Source: Moesziomyces globuligerus (Eukaryota; Basidiomycota; Ustilaginomycetes; Ustilaginales; Ustilaginaceae). From it: DNA of 64,000 bases. Within the stretch, counting starts at the first letter, position 1. Every line of letters begins with the position of its first letter. The notes below the pieces were generated by a model. It was not told where the DNA came from. It searched no databases and was given only the letters and a program-made list of their open reading frames with translations. The stretch is taken from positions 310,001 to 374,000 of the forward strand of contig JARVLF010000003.1 in the NCBI GenBank assembly GCA_030849465.1, written 5' to 3'. Below are positions 9,714 to 19,378 of the stretch, in pieces. A program made the position numbers and the translations under genes.

Positions 9714-11030
9714 CTAGGGCAAAAGCGACTTTCTCATAACCTCGGCATGGTACTCGCCGAGTTCTCGCATCTCTTGTAGATGTCGATCGACGCGAAGAAC
9801 ATCTTCAAGGGCAAGATATCCAACACCAATGTTCTTGATGACTGCTTGGTTCTTTGCCAGCTTGGGAAAACTCCAGACAGCGTAGTACGTGCCAGTGGGG
9901 ATCGGCTGATGGAACGCTTGACCCCGTCGTACAGCTCTATGAATGGTAAGGCGAATTTGACGGGGCTCGAAGGATCCACCCTCTTCCAGATCTTCGACGT
10001 ACGGGAGCACGCGATTCGCTTTGTTGGCGAGATCCCTTTGAGATCTGCGAATGCCGTTGGATATCTCCTTCGACTCGACCCAATTGAGCTTTCCGCCGAA
10101 GATCCGATCATTGATCACGCTCCGCAGCCTTTCGTCCTCGATGTAAGGGTAAGAATGTCGTCGAAATTGTTTCGACACCACGGGCGGATCCGTTTTCGGA
10201 ATCGTATCCAGGAGATCCGGCACCATTGAGTAACGATTTCTTGAGGGTGCTGTGGAGCCAGCTTCTGGGTCGGCATCGGCCTGCATCGAGGTCGACGCCG
10301 AGCTCTTCGATATCGAATGGGAGTTAGACCCGGGTTGCTGATACCTTAGATCGTGCGGCAACATCTCAGTCACAATTTTCGGTGACACTGAGCTGCCAGC
10401 AGTGGTAGACTTTGAGGGGACATGCTGCTCCTGAACCCCTTCGCTGGCTCGAAGAAGTGCACCTCGGGGGACCGTGATCGCAGCGCTGTTGAGTGATCCC
10501 AGCCGGTCGGCTTGGGGTGAGCCCACGTCGGCTCTTGGGGCATGCATCAGTGTGGAAATAGAGACAGCGGCTCCTGGTCCATCGTGAGGATGAGATGTCC
10601 CGGCCTCCCATGGAGGCGGTACAGGCTGGGTCATCAGCCGAATCGGCGGTCTGTTAGCCTCTTCGGCGTACTGATGGTACTGAGTCCGAGGCATTTGGTA
10701 CCAGGACGAGTCAGGCCGGGAATTCTGATCCGACGGGGAGATCCAAGCATTGGAGCGCCAGAACCAGTCCGGGTAATGGTGCTGCGATGAAGGCGCTTGA
10801 TCGAAGTTCGGATCGGTGCTGAGATGCTGTGCCCCAGCTCCTTGCGCAGAAGAAGCATCATGGTGCTCTCGAGAAGCACTGTCAGCGGAAACCCTGTTCA
10901 GTGGGACATCGTGCCGTCCTGAAGCCCACGGGTCCGAGCCGCCAGCAGGCAGGGCTGCAACTTTCGAGAAACCAAGAAAGAAGAAGACGAGGAGGAAGGG
11001 AGCCATCCCCCGCCAAAAGATTCGGCTCAT
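9714..11030 (-). CDS. Secreted cysteine-free protein, effector candidate B
   Basis: This 438-aa protein starts at the ATG at 11030; the frame opens at a GTG three codons earlier. A strongly hydrophobic signal peptide (APFLLVFFFLGFSKVAA) is followed at once by LPAGGSD, matching the QPAGGED of candidate A. A long Ser/Gln/His/Pro-rich middle carries a WFW motif at 89-91. The C-terminal third (about 300-420) includes IFGGKLNWV, RVLPY and VWSFPKLAKNQ, which align in order with candidate A. It also has no cysteine. There is no known domain. I call it a candidate effector in tandem with its paralogue; the duplication is inferred from ordered short motifs, not from high identity. Confidence 0.75.
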   Translation of the reverse strand: MSRIFWRGMAPFLLVFFFLGFSKVAALPAGGSDPWASGRHDVPLNRVSADSASREHHDASSAQGAGAQHLSTDPNFDQAPSSQHHYPDWFWRSNAWISPSDQNSRPDSSWYQMPRTQYHQYAEEANRPPIRLMTQPVPPPWEAGTSHPHDGPGAAVSISTLMHAPRADVGSPQADRLGSLNSAAITVPRGALLRASEGVQEQHVPSKSTTAGSSVSPKIVTEMLPHDLRYQQPGSNSHSISKSSASTSMQADADPEAGSTAPSRNRYSMVPDLLDTIPKTDPPVVSKQFRRHSYPYIEDERLRSVINDRIFGGKLNWVESKEISNGIRRSQRDLANKANRVLPYVEDLEEGGSFEPRQIRLTIHRAVRRGQAFHQPIPTGTYYAVWSFPKLAKNQAVIKNIGVGYLALEDVLRVDRHLQEMRELGEYHAEVMRKSLLP

Positions 11031-12109
11031 CACGGCCACAAAATACGAAGCAGTGAGAGAGTACAGGTCTGAGGGGCGACGCTCGAGTCAACACTACCCA
11101 ATGCAAGACTCATCTTTTATTGCTTCGTCAGACTTGCTCTGTTTGTGGGGCTTTCACCCTGTGTTGCAAGGGACTGAGGGAGACCAAGCCACTCAGGGCT
11201 CGTTGAAAGATGACGAGCTGTCCGAGGTCTCTAAGACGTCTCTTGGTCCCAGCCGTGACCCTATTACGTCCGCAGTGTGAGAGCAACGGTATTGCAATGA
11301 AGCTGCTCCAAAGTAGAAGGACATCTAGTCGAGCTTCGTTCATCAGGTAGTTCAATGCGAGTTGGGTGTCATATCAGGAGCACTCGTGTGGCTTGAGATG
11401 AATGCGCCACAGAATCGACTTGAGAGCCCTGGGCTTTCCGTGTGTCTGTTTGCTTCTCGTCGCAAGATCATGACGAGGACGCGATTCGATGCTCCCGTCG
11501 TATTGATGCTTTGATTAGCCCAACAGTCCTGAAGCCGTCTACAAGCCGCAAGTTCTGACCACGCCTTGTGTTTCCTTTGTTAGCGGTGTCAAGTGTCTCT
11601 TCCGTCTACCCTTCATCTCGATTGAGGCTCGGCGGTGTTCATGACCCCACTTCTGCCCCACCCCCACCTGGAAGGTTCACGCTCGTCAAGTCGCTCCATG
11701 GCTGAACGTCTTCATCAATGGTTGACAAGGTGAAAGTTTTGTCCGCCCGCATGATCTGTGTGTGAAAATGGCAGGGCGGTCCAGCGTCCACGGCAGACCA
11801 GACTGATTCAGCTCAGTTGAACCTTGTAAGGAGGCTCGTTCATAAGATTGTATCACAGGAGCTTCTCGCCGGGCAACTCATGGCTTTCGCTGATCTCTGG
11901 CGGCCAAAGCCTGACGACGGAGGTCAGTAGAGCATACTGCGCAGCTGATGAGCTTCCAAAAGCAGACAGACAACTTATCTGTTCCCGCCATACGAACATC
12001 TTGTGATATTTTGCCTGACATTGCCGAGACGTGCATAACTTACTACATAACTTACTTCGTGTATTCTGTGTGGCTTGTCATTGGTATGACAGAGCGAGCG
12101 CATGCGAAA
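11031..12109. other. Intergenic region upstream of candidate B
   Basis: This is about 1.1 kb upstream of candidate B, abutting the end of the lactonase gene. It holds a short tandem repeat (listed separately) and otherwise nothing I can support as a gene. A 75-codon minus-strand frame at 11128-11355 starts with a hydrophobic stretch but has no further support. Confidence 0.55.
12034..12057 (+). repeat. 12-bp tandem repeat, two copies
   Basis: CATAACTTACTA is followed directly by CATAACTTACTT, about 50 bp downstream of the lactonase stop codon on its minus strand. It may lie in the 3' UTR. Confidence 0.85.
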
Positions 12110-13537
12110 TCATATCCATACCGCCGTGGCAGCCTCCCGGAGTTTGCCGTGGACGTCTTTGCCAAGTGCCAGGGTGGCAACTTCGTGTACGGATGCGAGA
12201 TTGGGCTTTCGAGGGTCCGGCACGTCCAGACGAAGCATTCGCAATACTCCTGCCTCGCTGCATGTGAGCGCAGCGTATTGTGCGCTGCCCTTGGGTCCTG
12301 GTAGGAAGATGGGTGCGGGTTCGATTGCATTTGCCCAGCCGCCAGAAGTCGGGGTCTGCCACAAGCAGATTGCCTCTCCCTTTTCGTCGTGCTGATCTCT
12401 ACCCTGCGCGACGACTAGACCTTCCTTGTCGAGCTGGAACACTGCGACCCAGCCCTTGGTCTCGGGCGCCAGACCGCGCGTGGATGCAAACATGTAGAGC
12501 GGGTATTCGCCGTCGGTGTAAGCTTGCGAACACGAAAGACGTACCTCATCCGCCCAGTACAACCCCTCGTTGTCGCTCTGCGGGATGATCTTGACGCCCT
12601 GTCTCCACTCCAAGCGCGTGCCAGCAGAGTCTCGCATGACCTCGAAAACGTCAACCATAGAGCTGTGCTCCTGCAAGCTGTAGATGTAGCGACCGCCTGG
12701 GTGCGAAATTGTATGGCGCGGACCGTCGTTCTTGCGTGGGGCGATGCTCTTCTCTGCCAGGCTCAAAGCGCCATTGGTAGGATCAACGTGCATCGTCCAG
12801 ACACAGTTACGGCCGATGTCTGGTACATAGCAGATGCTGCCGTCAGGAGAGAGGTCGATGCCGTGTGAGCCATGACGCAAACCACCGAAATCCATGGCAT
12901 TCTTTCCATTGGAGGCATCGAGTTGCATCGTGGCTGAGCTGCCATCCCCATCTCCTGCAATCTTCCGCGCTTCTTGTCGACGCATCTCCCTGGTCTCAGT
13001 CAACGTCTTGCCTGGAGCGGAGCATTCACCCGTGACAAAGTCGATCTCTTGGATACGGCCAGCGGGTCCGACGCCAGTAACACCGTCCGAAGGCATCTGA
13101 GAAGGAACGACTGCTGCGTGGACAGCCCCGGTCAGGTCGAAAGCACCGGTCTTTCCATCGATTGCAACGACCTCGCCGGTGGGACCGCCACACGTGTAGA
13201 GCACCGGATGCTGGGCCTCATGGGGAAAGCCGACGTAGACGTAGCCCGACCTGGCAGCCGTTTCGGCCGTATTGAGCAGCTCAAAGCTGGCCGCGGCCGA
13301 ACTTTGACGATGGATTCGGTATGCAGCTACGCTCGGAGGCTGCGTCCAGCAGGTCGCATACAGATGCGTAACCGATGCCGCACTGTCGGAGGACTCTGTG
13401 ATGGTCGCGGTGGAAAGCCAAGAGTGGTTGCCTTTGGCCTGCGAAACATCGAGCAACTCGAGGCTTTCCGTCTCAGGATCGAACCGGACCGTGAAGAGCT
13501 CGTTGGTGTTGAAGGTCCCGACAGCTAGAAGCGACAT
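12110..13537 (-). CDS. Carboxy-cis,cis-muconate cyclase-like protein (lactonase beta-propeller)
   Basis: This 475-aa protein starts at the ATG at 13537; the longer frame begins at TTG. It has the seven-bladed lactonase fold seen in fungal 3-carboxy-cis,cis-muconate lactonizing enzymes. Visible marks are an opening MSLLAVGTFNTNELFTV, GNHSWLS near residue 50, the central RHGSHGIDLSPDGS blade, GPRHTISHPGGRYIYSLQEHSS and a late SGGWANAIEPAP. No signal peptide is present, so it is probably cytosolic. The known enzyme acts in the protocatechuate branch of the beta-ketoadipate pathway. It lies next to a secreted FAD oxidase, which might supply aromatic substrates, but that link is only inference. 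An insertion of about 40 residues rich in Ser/Gly/Asp lies between blades. Confidence 0.85.
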   Translation of the reverse strand: MSLLAVGTFNTNELFTVRFDPETESLELLDVSQAKGNHSWLSTATITESSDSAASVTHLYATCWTQPPSVAAYRIHRQSSAAASFELLNTAETAARSGYVYVGFPHEAQHPVLYTCGGPTGEVVAIDGKTGAFDLTGAVHAAVVPSQMPSDGVTGVGPAGRIQEIDFVTGECSAPGKTLTETREMRRQEARKIAGDGDGSSATMQLDASNGKNAMDFGGLRHGSHGIDLSPDGSICYVPDIGRNCVWTMHVDPTNGALSLAEKSIAPRKNDGPRHTISHPGGRYIYSLQEHSSMVDVFEVMRDSAGTRLEWRQGVKIIPQSDNEGLYWADEVRLSCSQAYTDGEYPLYMFASTRGLAPETKGWVAVFQLDKEGLVVAQGRDQHDEKGEAICLWQTPTSGGWANAIEPAPIFLPGPKGSAQYAALTCSEAGVLRMLRLDVPDPRKPNLASVHEVATLALGKDVHGKLREAATAVWI

Positions 13538-13937
13538 TGCTTTTTGGATGCCCGGAGCGGTCCTTGCATATGCCTGTTCCAAGGATGAGGACGGAGGGTT
13601 GGGACGAGCGTGGTGGGCTCGTGGGTCGTCCCCATCGTTTTATCGGGTCGGCCAAGCGCCGACCTGTCAAGTAGCCGGCTTTAGGTCCGCGGGGTTCAGC
13701 CGGCACAGAGACCTCCAAACATATTTTAATTGTCACCGTGTTTCGGATAACGCGGTCTGACAAAAATGCTTGTGCTCAAAGTCGTGATCTTCTCATCAGC
13801 ACTGCGATTCAATCAGCTCCGATGCAGACGCATCGGATCAGACGCTTTGGTGCACTTCAAGAACGAGAATCCTGCATCATAGAGTCGCTGTGTATCGAAA
13901 GGGCGTTCCTAGGGCAATAATTATAAAGCAGTGACTT
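13538..13937. other. Intergenic region, lactonase / FAD oxidase
   Basis: This is the promoter of the lactonase gene and the 3' flank of the FAD-oxidase gene. It is AT-richer around 13720-13745 (ATATTTTAATTG). No gene is seen. Confidence 0.6.
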
Positions 13938-15458
13938 TTAGAAAGGGAAGTAGGTGGTGAGGCCCATGACGTCTTGGGGGTCGTACTGCTTCCTAAGTTG
14001 CGAGAGACGATCGAGATTGGGGCCATACAGCTCCGCAGAAGGAGTTCCAGCGATGGCGTAGTTGGGGTATAGGTAGAGGTTGTCAAGATTCTGGCCTTCG
14101 CTCTTGGCCTGTGCGGCGATCTTGGCGGCGGAGGCCTTGATAGCTTTGGCCCAGAACTCGTCCTCGGCCGGGTTGGTCCAGGCGAAGTAAAGGTTCAGGG
14201 GGAGCGCATTGGTCTTGTGCGACCAAGCAGAATCAGCTGCGAACTGCGAGTAGGGAAGGAATGGCTCCACGTCATACGAGACGAACGTGCCACTGTGGAG
14301 GAAGGTTTGCGAGCCGTAGTACTTGAGCTCGCTGACGATGAGGTCGAGCAGAGGTTTGCTGTACTTTTCGAGCGACACGGTGTGGAACGCACCACGCTGA
14401 CCCGCTTGGACATCTGATGGGGCGCTCTTGACCAGGTCGAGCAGCGAACGCGTCTTCCAGCCGTCGACGAGAGCACGCGCGTTGCGGGAATCGAAGGACT
14501 CAAATGTAGTGGCAGGCGGAGTTGGACCGTCATAGAAGGCGAGTGCAATGGCACCAGGCTGTCCGAGCACGAAGTTGAAGGTCGGAAGGATCTGTGCCTT
14601 GGGATCCTTACTTGTTTCCGAGAAGGCGAGGGTCGCGTTGACGACCTCATCAACCTGGTCTGCGGTATAGACACGCAGACCTCCGTACACCTGACCTTGG
14701 GGCACGGTCTTGAGGCGGAAGTTGTGGATGATACCGAATCTGTTTCCTCCACCCTTGATGGCCCAGAAAAGGTCGGGGTTCTCTGAAGCTGAAGCTGTCG
14801 TCAGAGTTCCGTCCGGAAGCACCAGATCTGCCGAAATGAGCGTGTCGCACGTCAAACCGTACTGGTTGGTTTTCCAGCTGTAACCGCCGCCACCAGTGAT
14901 AAAACCGCCCACGCCAACACCGGAAACACGACCGCCGACGACCGCAACGCCAGTAGTTTCCAAGGCCGAGTACACGTTGTCCCAGATGTTGCCGGGACCG
15001 ACATCGACGTAGGACTTGTCGCCACTCAGGTTGACCTGCTGGAAGCGTTGGAGGTTGATGTGCACGCCAGGTGTTGAGGAGAAGCCTTGGTTGGAAGCGT
15101 GGCCTGCAGCTTCAACAGCAAAGCGGATGCGCTTGCTACCGATGACCTTGACGGCAGCCGAGAGATCAGCCGGAGAGGCGGGCACTGCGACACAGGCAGG
15201 AAGCTGCGTGGAAGAAGTCATGTAGTGCTTCACTAGCCCAAGGTAAGAAAGGTCAAGCGCGTACACGACCTTGCTTCCCTTGGTGGTCATCGCAGTGGCA
15301 ATGGATGTGCAGGCATCCAGCTCGGTCGAGTTGACGAAGCGCTTCTGCAAGGCGAAGCCAGATGCCGCGCGCTCATATGCGCTCGTCCAGTTGATCAGGA
15401 GAGCCAGCGCGACGGCAAGCCCTGATAGGAGAGGAACTGTTGCAAGGAAGCTTTTCAT
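13938..15458 (-). CDS. Secreted FAD-linked oxidase, berberine-bridge-enzyme-like
   Basis: This 506-aa protein has a hydrophobic N-terminus (FLATVPLLSGLAVALALLI) that should act as a signal peptide. The PCMH-type FAD domain spans about 80-265. H120 in EAAGHASNQG sits where the 8-alpha-histidyl flavin link forms. GVGVGGFITGGGGYS and YGLTCD complete the FAD-binding core. A short BBE tail near the C-terminus reads NYAI...LRKQYDPQDVMG. At the site where bicovalent members carry a cysteine the residue is V178, so flavin is probably attached through histidine only. Relatives oxidise sugars, alcohols or alkaloid-like compounds; the substrate is not deducible. Confidence 0.88.
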   Translation of the reverse strand: MKSFLATVPLLSGLAVALALLINWTSAYERAASGFALQKRFVNSTELDACTSIATAMTTKGSKVVYALDLSYLGLVKHYMTSSTQLPACVAVPASPADLSAAVKVIGSKRIRFAVEAAGHASNQGFSSTPGVHINLQRFQQVNLSGDKSYVDVGPGNIWDNVYSALETTGVAVVGGRVSGVGVGGFITGGGGYSWKTNQYGLTCDTLISADLVLPDGTLTTASASENPDLFWAIKGGGNRFGIIHNFRLKTVPQGQVYGGLRVYTADQVDEVVNATLAFSETSKDPKAQILPTFNFVLGQPGAIALAFYDGPTPPATTFESFDSRNARALVDGWKTRSLLDLVKSAPSDVQAGQRGAFHTVSLEKYSKPLLDLIVSELKYYGSQTFLHSGTFVSYDVEPFLPYSQFAADSAWSHKTNALPLNLYFAWTNPAEDEFWAKAIKASAAKIAAQAKSEGQNLDNLYLYPNYAIAGTPSAELYGPNLDRLSQLRKQYDPQDVMGLTTYFPF

Positions 15459-17833
15459 CGTGGCGGAGTGGAAAGTGTGGGCCGCCGGTGAGTGTCGCTG
15501 TGCGACAGGGACGTAGGGCTGAGGAGGGGGATACGGATGAAGGGAGGCAGTCGAAGGAATGCATGGTCTCTTTATAGCTCCGACGGGCGCTGCAATTCAT
15601 ACGCAGGCCCTCGGGAAGGTGAGCGGCTCTTTGACCCCGCCTTCCAAAAGGGGTTTCGTGAAGCGCAGACACCTGATCCGAACCGCTGCGGCGCCCCAGG
15701 CCGCTGCTGCGTGCAACGAATACCGTCTCCTTGGCACCTGGAGCCGTGCCTAGTGTACTGCGACTTTGTGGCTCGCGAAAACCGATCTAAGCGACTGTCG
15801 CGTGATCGTCGGTCTCGCTTCAACACATGCGACTCTGTGGGAGCTTGGGCTGACCGGGGCGGCTCCCAGACCCAGACTCAAGCGTGAGTCCATCTCAACG
15901 CCGGTGCGGCTTACTCCATACTGTAGTTGGAAGCGACAATCAGAACTCTCCACGGAAGCAGTGATCCGGGCTAAACAGCGGATTAGAAAAGGGAGACGAG
16001 GTCGCCGAGAGGCAGTGAACAAACCGGACCTCGGATACTACAAAGCTAAGCTCGCATTTCCGTCGGCACTGTTACCAACTTCGGCTGACCTTCCGAGGGA
16101 CGAGAAATGAGGGCATGGAGAGCAGACTAAGACGGGCGGAGATTTGCATCGGCTAGGACAGCGAAGGCGAAGCGAGACATGGGCAGCTTGCGTCCTGTTG
16201 AGATGCAGTATGCCAGGCACGGATCTCTATGCGGCCAGTGGGTCTACAGCCTCTGGGAAACACACAGGCGATGCGAGAGGGATGAAGAAATCTCTGAGAC
16301 AGACTGGGCTTAGAGAAGCACGCCGGCTACATGCCACAATGATTCCGCGGCTCTTGAATGCTACCGACGACAGCAGCTAGCGTGGCCAGCAAGCATCTTG
16401 CATACATGCCGCGGCGATCAGGCGCCACGGCGCATACAAATAACCCTTGATCGATCTCGCGGCGCGACCAGGGTCCAATCTGAGTGGCGCAAAAGCTAAA
16501 TCTGTATTCTGTGCTCGGCGTCGATTACAGGACCCTCGGCTGTCGGCGCTTGTCCAGGGTGGACGGGCGGAAGCTAAGCGAGCCAAACAAAAGGCTGCGG
16601 TTCACAACGCAAAGACAACTATGGGAGCAACAGCCTGAGATCAGTTTCATATCTGCGTAAATGCACAGCTCTTGCGCCTTGAGCCAACTTATGCGACGCC
16701 GAACCAGCTTGGACCTCCCGTCGCAATCCGCACTCTGCACCTCGTCTTGTCGGAACGGGTACAGACAACATGCACGCAAATGAGAGCAAACGTCGGCATG
16801 GATCGTAGAAGCGTGGCAGGTCGGCCAATCACAAATTCCAACAGACTCGTGTCTCATTTTCTTGTACGGAACAGCACTCGAGCCTCATCCACAAGATTAC
16901 AGTATGCTTGAGAACATTCCAGCGCTTTCATCCATCTCGACGCCTGGCTCGAGCGTTATCCCCACCATCGTTCTGCGAGGGGGAGTTTCGAGACACAGTT
17001 CGCATGAATCAAGGATCTCGAGATCTGCTCTTGCTTCGGATGGCGGAGATGGAAAGCCAGCTGTTCGCGCGTAAGCTTGTGAAAATCTAAGCCGCCTGTC
17101 AAGCCGCTCTTGGCGTTTCCCCGCCGTCGACGTGCTGTGCATCCGAGCAATCAGTAAATTTAGTCGCAGTACGCCGACACCTACTTTCCTTGACAGTGTG
17201 GCACGCGGTCCCACTACATGGCGGTCGTCTCCCTTGACCAACACTCGCCTCACACGGCGACCTCGAGAGTCAGTGTGGGGTACGGGTCCCGAGCTAGGCG
17301 GGGCTGCAAAATGACCTGGGGGATCTAGAGTATACTGTAGTATTGTATTTTACCCGAGCCGACGTCAATCTGGTGTTCTCGTCCATGCAATTGAAAGCAC
17401 TGCACTTGAGTTGATCGTATCGAGACTACAGTAAGTTCAGACCCACGAGATCATCAGAGGTCTCGTGACACGGACCATGCCCAAAAATTAAGCCTCGTCT
17501 CTAATCGCCTTGGACCGTAACCCTAGATTGACACTCCGACAGAGTGCGATGAGCTCCTGGAGACGGAAACGGACGGGAAGATCGCAGTCGAACCAAGCCT
17601 GGATGTCAGGGAAGCACTCGGCGCAGAAACACCAATGTCACGATAGAGTATTCATCCACCCTGACTTGTGCTGTGCAGTCGCTCGAAACGAAGTTATAGT
17701 TGTGGGTTGGAATGGCTGCCGGAGCTGTGGGCGGCTCGCGAGCAAGTCGGGTAGTTGTGCGTCGCCTCGGCTCGCCTTTGACTGCACATCAGCTGAAGAG
17801 CCAACGATGGCAGGATCGTTCATGTCGCCATGC
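15459..17833. other. 2.4-kb region without a supported gene
   Basis: This includes the FAD-oxidase promoter (TATA at 15571-15576). I found only short random frames (up to about 130 codons) on both strands and no conserved protein signature, tRNA or transposon end. A donor-like GTAAGT at 17431 has no convincing partner exon. An AT-richer patch lies at 17330-17350 (ATACTGTAGTATTG). The large size leaves room for a non-coding RNA or a spliced gene I cannot see. Confidence 0.5.
15571..15576 (-). promoter_or_regulatory. TATA box of the FAD-oxidase gene
   Basis: On the minus strand this reads CTATAAA, about 115 bp upstream of the start codon, at a sensible distance for a core promoter with a short leader. 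Confidence 0.55.
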
Positions 17834-19378
17834 TCAGGATTGAGATCCAGTCTCGACATCGGCAGCCTCGTGAAATGCGATCCTTCTCGGTGGAGGGCCC
17901 ATTGCAGAACGGGATGGCTCATTCGTCGTGGTTTTGGAACTGGCTTCAACCATCGGGAAAGGCCTGTCTGTCGACTGATGCGCTGATTCTGCGGAATGGC
18001 CGGTCGGCTCCGTCGGCAGCATTAGGCTTCCTGCAGCAGCGTGTGACACGATCATGTCTGCTTTTGCAGCCCCTGGCATTGAGGTCGCATCCACGGAATT
18101 CGACGATATCGAAGGGTCCAACGGAATTGCAGGATGGATTTCCGACACCGAAGCATGATCCTGGCGCTCTTGCAGATCAGTTCCGCCGGGTGTCTGCTTG
18201 GGAGGGCTCGCTTCCGATGTTGCCCCGTGGTCGTTTGCATAGGCTATTGTTCTGCGTGGAGGGATGTGAGAGGCGGCCGAGGCTGTGGCATTGGCCGAGG
18301 CTCTCCGAGTCAGCTTCGCCACATGTGATTGAGCATGCGCCGATGCCGGAAAAACAGCAGCCGCCTGCTCGAGCCTTGCGATGTTGTCGAAGCGAGCGAA
18401 TTCGCTGAAGCCAGCGTGTTGCCAGAAGGAAAGCAGCTCGGTTCGATCAGCCTCGCACTGCGTGTACAGGTGAGAGAAGCCGAGCTTGGCTGCTTTGAGT
18501 CCAGCGACACTGACCAGCCATCGGCCGACACCTCGGCGCTGCCACCGCGGATCCACTCGCAAATGTGCAAGGTTGCAGATCCTATCGATGCTGCGACTGG
18601 CATAGCTGGAACCCAACGTCTGATAGATCTCCGGTGTCCAGATGAGTGAGCGCAAGGCGATAGCTGCGATGATTTCACCTGCCGCGCCATGCTCCCTAGC
18701 CTCTACTCTGATCCGTACGATGTACAGGGCCCCTCGGTTGACATGGGAGTAGTGGCTATCTTCGGGCTTGAGCAGAGAATCCAGATCGACAACTCCGCTG
18801 TTAGCATCCGGCCCGGACGAGCCAGTCAAACGAGATGAGCCTGCTACGTCGTCGCTGGCCAAGAAGGACCGGGCATGTTGGGTCAGCTTGACGAGCGCTT
18901 GCTGCTTGGCGAGCGAAGCGGCGTCGTCAGAATCACCTTCACTTTCTGAGTCTGAGCCTTCTCTTGTCGATGGTCCCTCGTTGCGGCTGGCTTCTTCGGA
19001 CAGACTTTTGACGAGCTCCCTCCTTTTCGAGCTGGTTGCGGTTGTTTTTGCCTTTCTCTTGTTTCGTCCCGAGCCGTCCTGCAAGCCCTTGTCGTGCTCG
19101 TCGAGCAGCAGGACGAGCTCCAGCTGCGACAGATGCTCTGGACGGAGGGCATCTAGCTCGAGCTTCTCGTGCTCCTTGAGCTTGTCTGCGTTGGTCTTGC
19201 GGCCTGTGCTGTGTCGTTGTTCGAGGCTCGCGCCGCTCTTGTACATCTTGAGGTTGCGGAAGAAGGTGGCCCGGGACATGATTCCATGCTTCTCGATCGT
19301 GTCGGCGCTAATGTCGCCCGCCTCGTAAAGTTTGCATAGCGCCTCTTTGAGGTCCGCTCCGATCTTGCGCCTAGGCAT
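17834..19378 (-). CDS. Transposase-like helix-turn-helix domain fused to GNAT acetyltransferase
   Basis: This 514-aa protein starts at the ATG at 19378; the longer frame opens at TTG. Residues 1-55 form a transposase-type helix-turn-helix (LKEALCKLYEAGDISADTI, then SRATFFRNLKMYKSG). A GRKTN linker and a second helical unit (about 60-98) follow, the layout of paired-like DNA-binding regions of Tc1/mariner-type transposases. There is no DDE catalytic domain. A basic stretch (NKRKAK, SSKRR) and an acidic Ser-rich spacer (about 140-155) lead into a GNAT domain at about 218-335, with the acetyl-CoA loop QRRGVG at 280-285 and a typical FWQHAGF motif. The last 180 residues are low-complexity. A DNA-targeted acetyltransferase of domesticated-transposon origin is my inference. 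It is divergent from TRM11. Confidence 0.78.
   Translation of the reverse strand: MPRRKIGADLKEALCKLYEAGDISADTIEKHGIMSRATFFRNLKMYKSGASLEQRHSTGRKTNADKLKEHEKLELDALRPEHLSQLELVLLLDEHDKGLQDGSGRNKRKAKTTATSSKRRELVKSLSEEASRNEGPSTREGSDSESEGDSDDAASLAKQQALVKLTQHARSFLASDDVAGSSRLTGSSGPDANSGVVDLDSLLKPEDSHYSHVNRGALYIVRIRVEAREHGAAGEIIAAIALRSLIWTPEIYQTLGSSYASRSIDRICNLAHLRVDPRWQRRGVGRWLVSVAGLKAAKLGFSHLYTQCEADRTELLSFWQHAGFSEFARFDNIARLEQAAAVFPASAHAQSHVAKLTRRASANATASAASHIPPRRTIAYANDHGATSEASPPKQTPGGTDLQERQDHASVSEIHPAIPLDPSISSNSVDATSMPGAAKADMIVSHAAAGSLMLPTEPTGHSAESAHQSTDRPFPMVEASSKTTTNEPSRSAMGPPPRRIAFHEAADVETGSQS

Noticed and set aside
11128..11355. 75-codon minus-strand frame with a hydrophobic start upstream of effector candidate B
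   Set aside because: Too short, no PAGGxD or W-x-W motif, and placed where the promoter of candidate B should be.
17431..17514. Possible intron (ACA|GTAAGT ... CCCTAG)
   Set aside because: No coding potential on either side to support exons.
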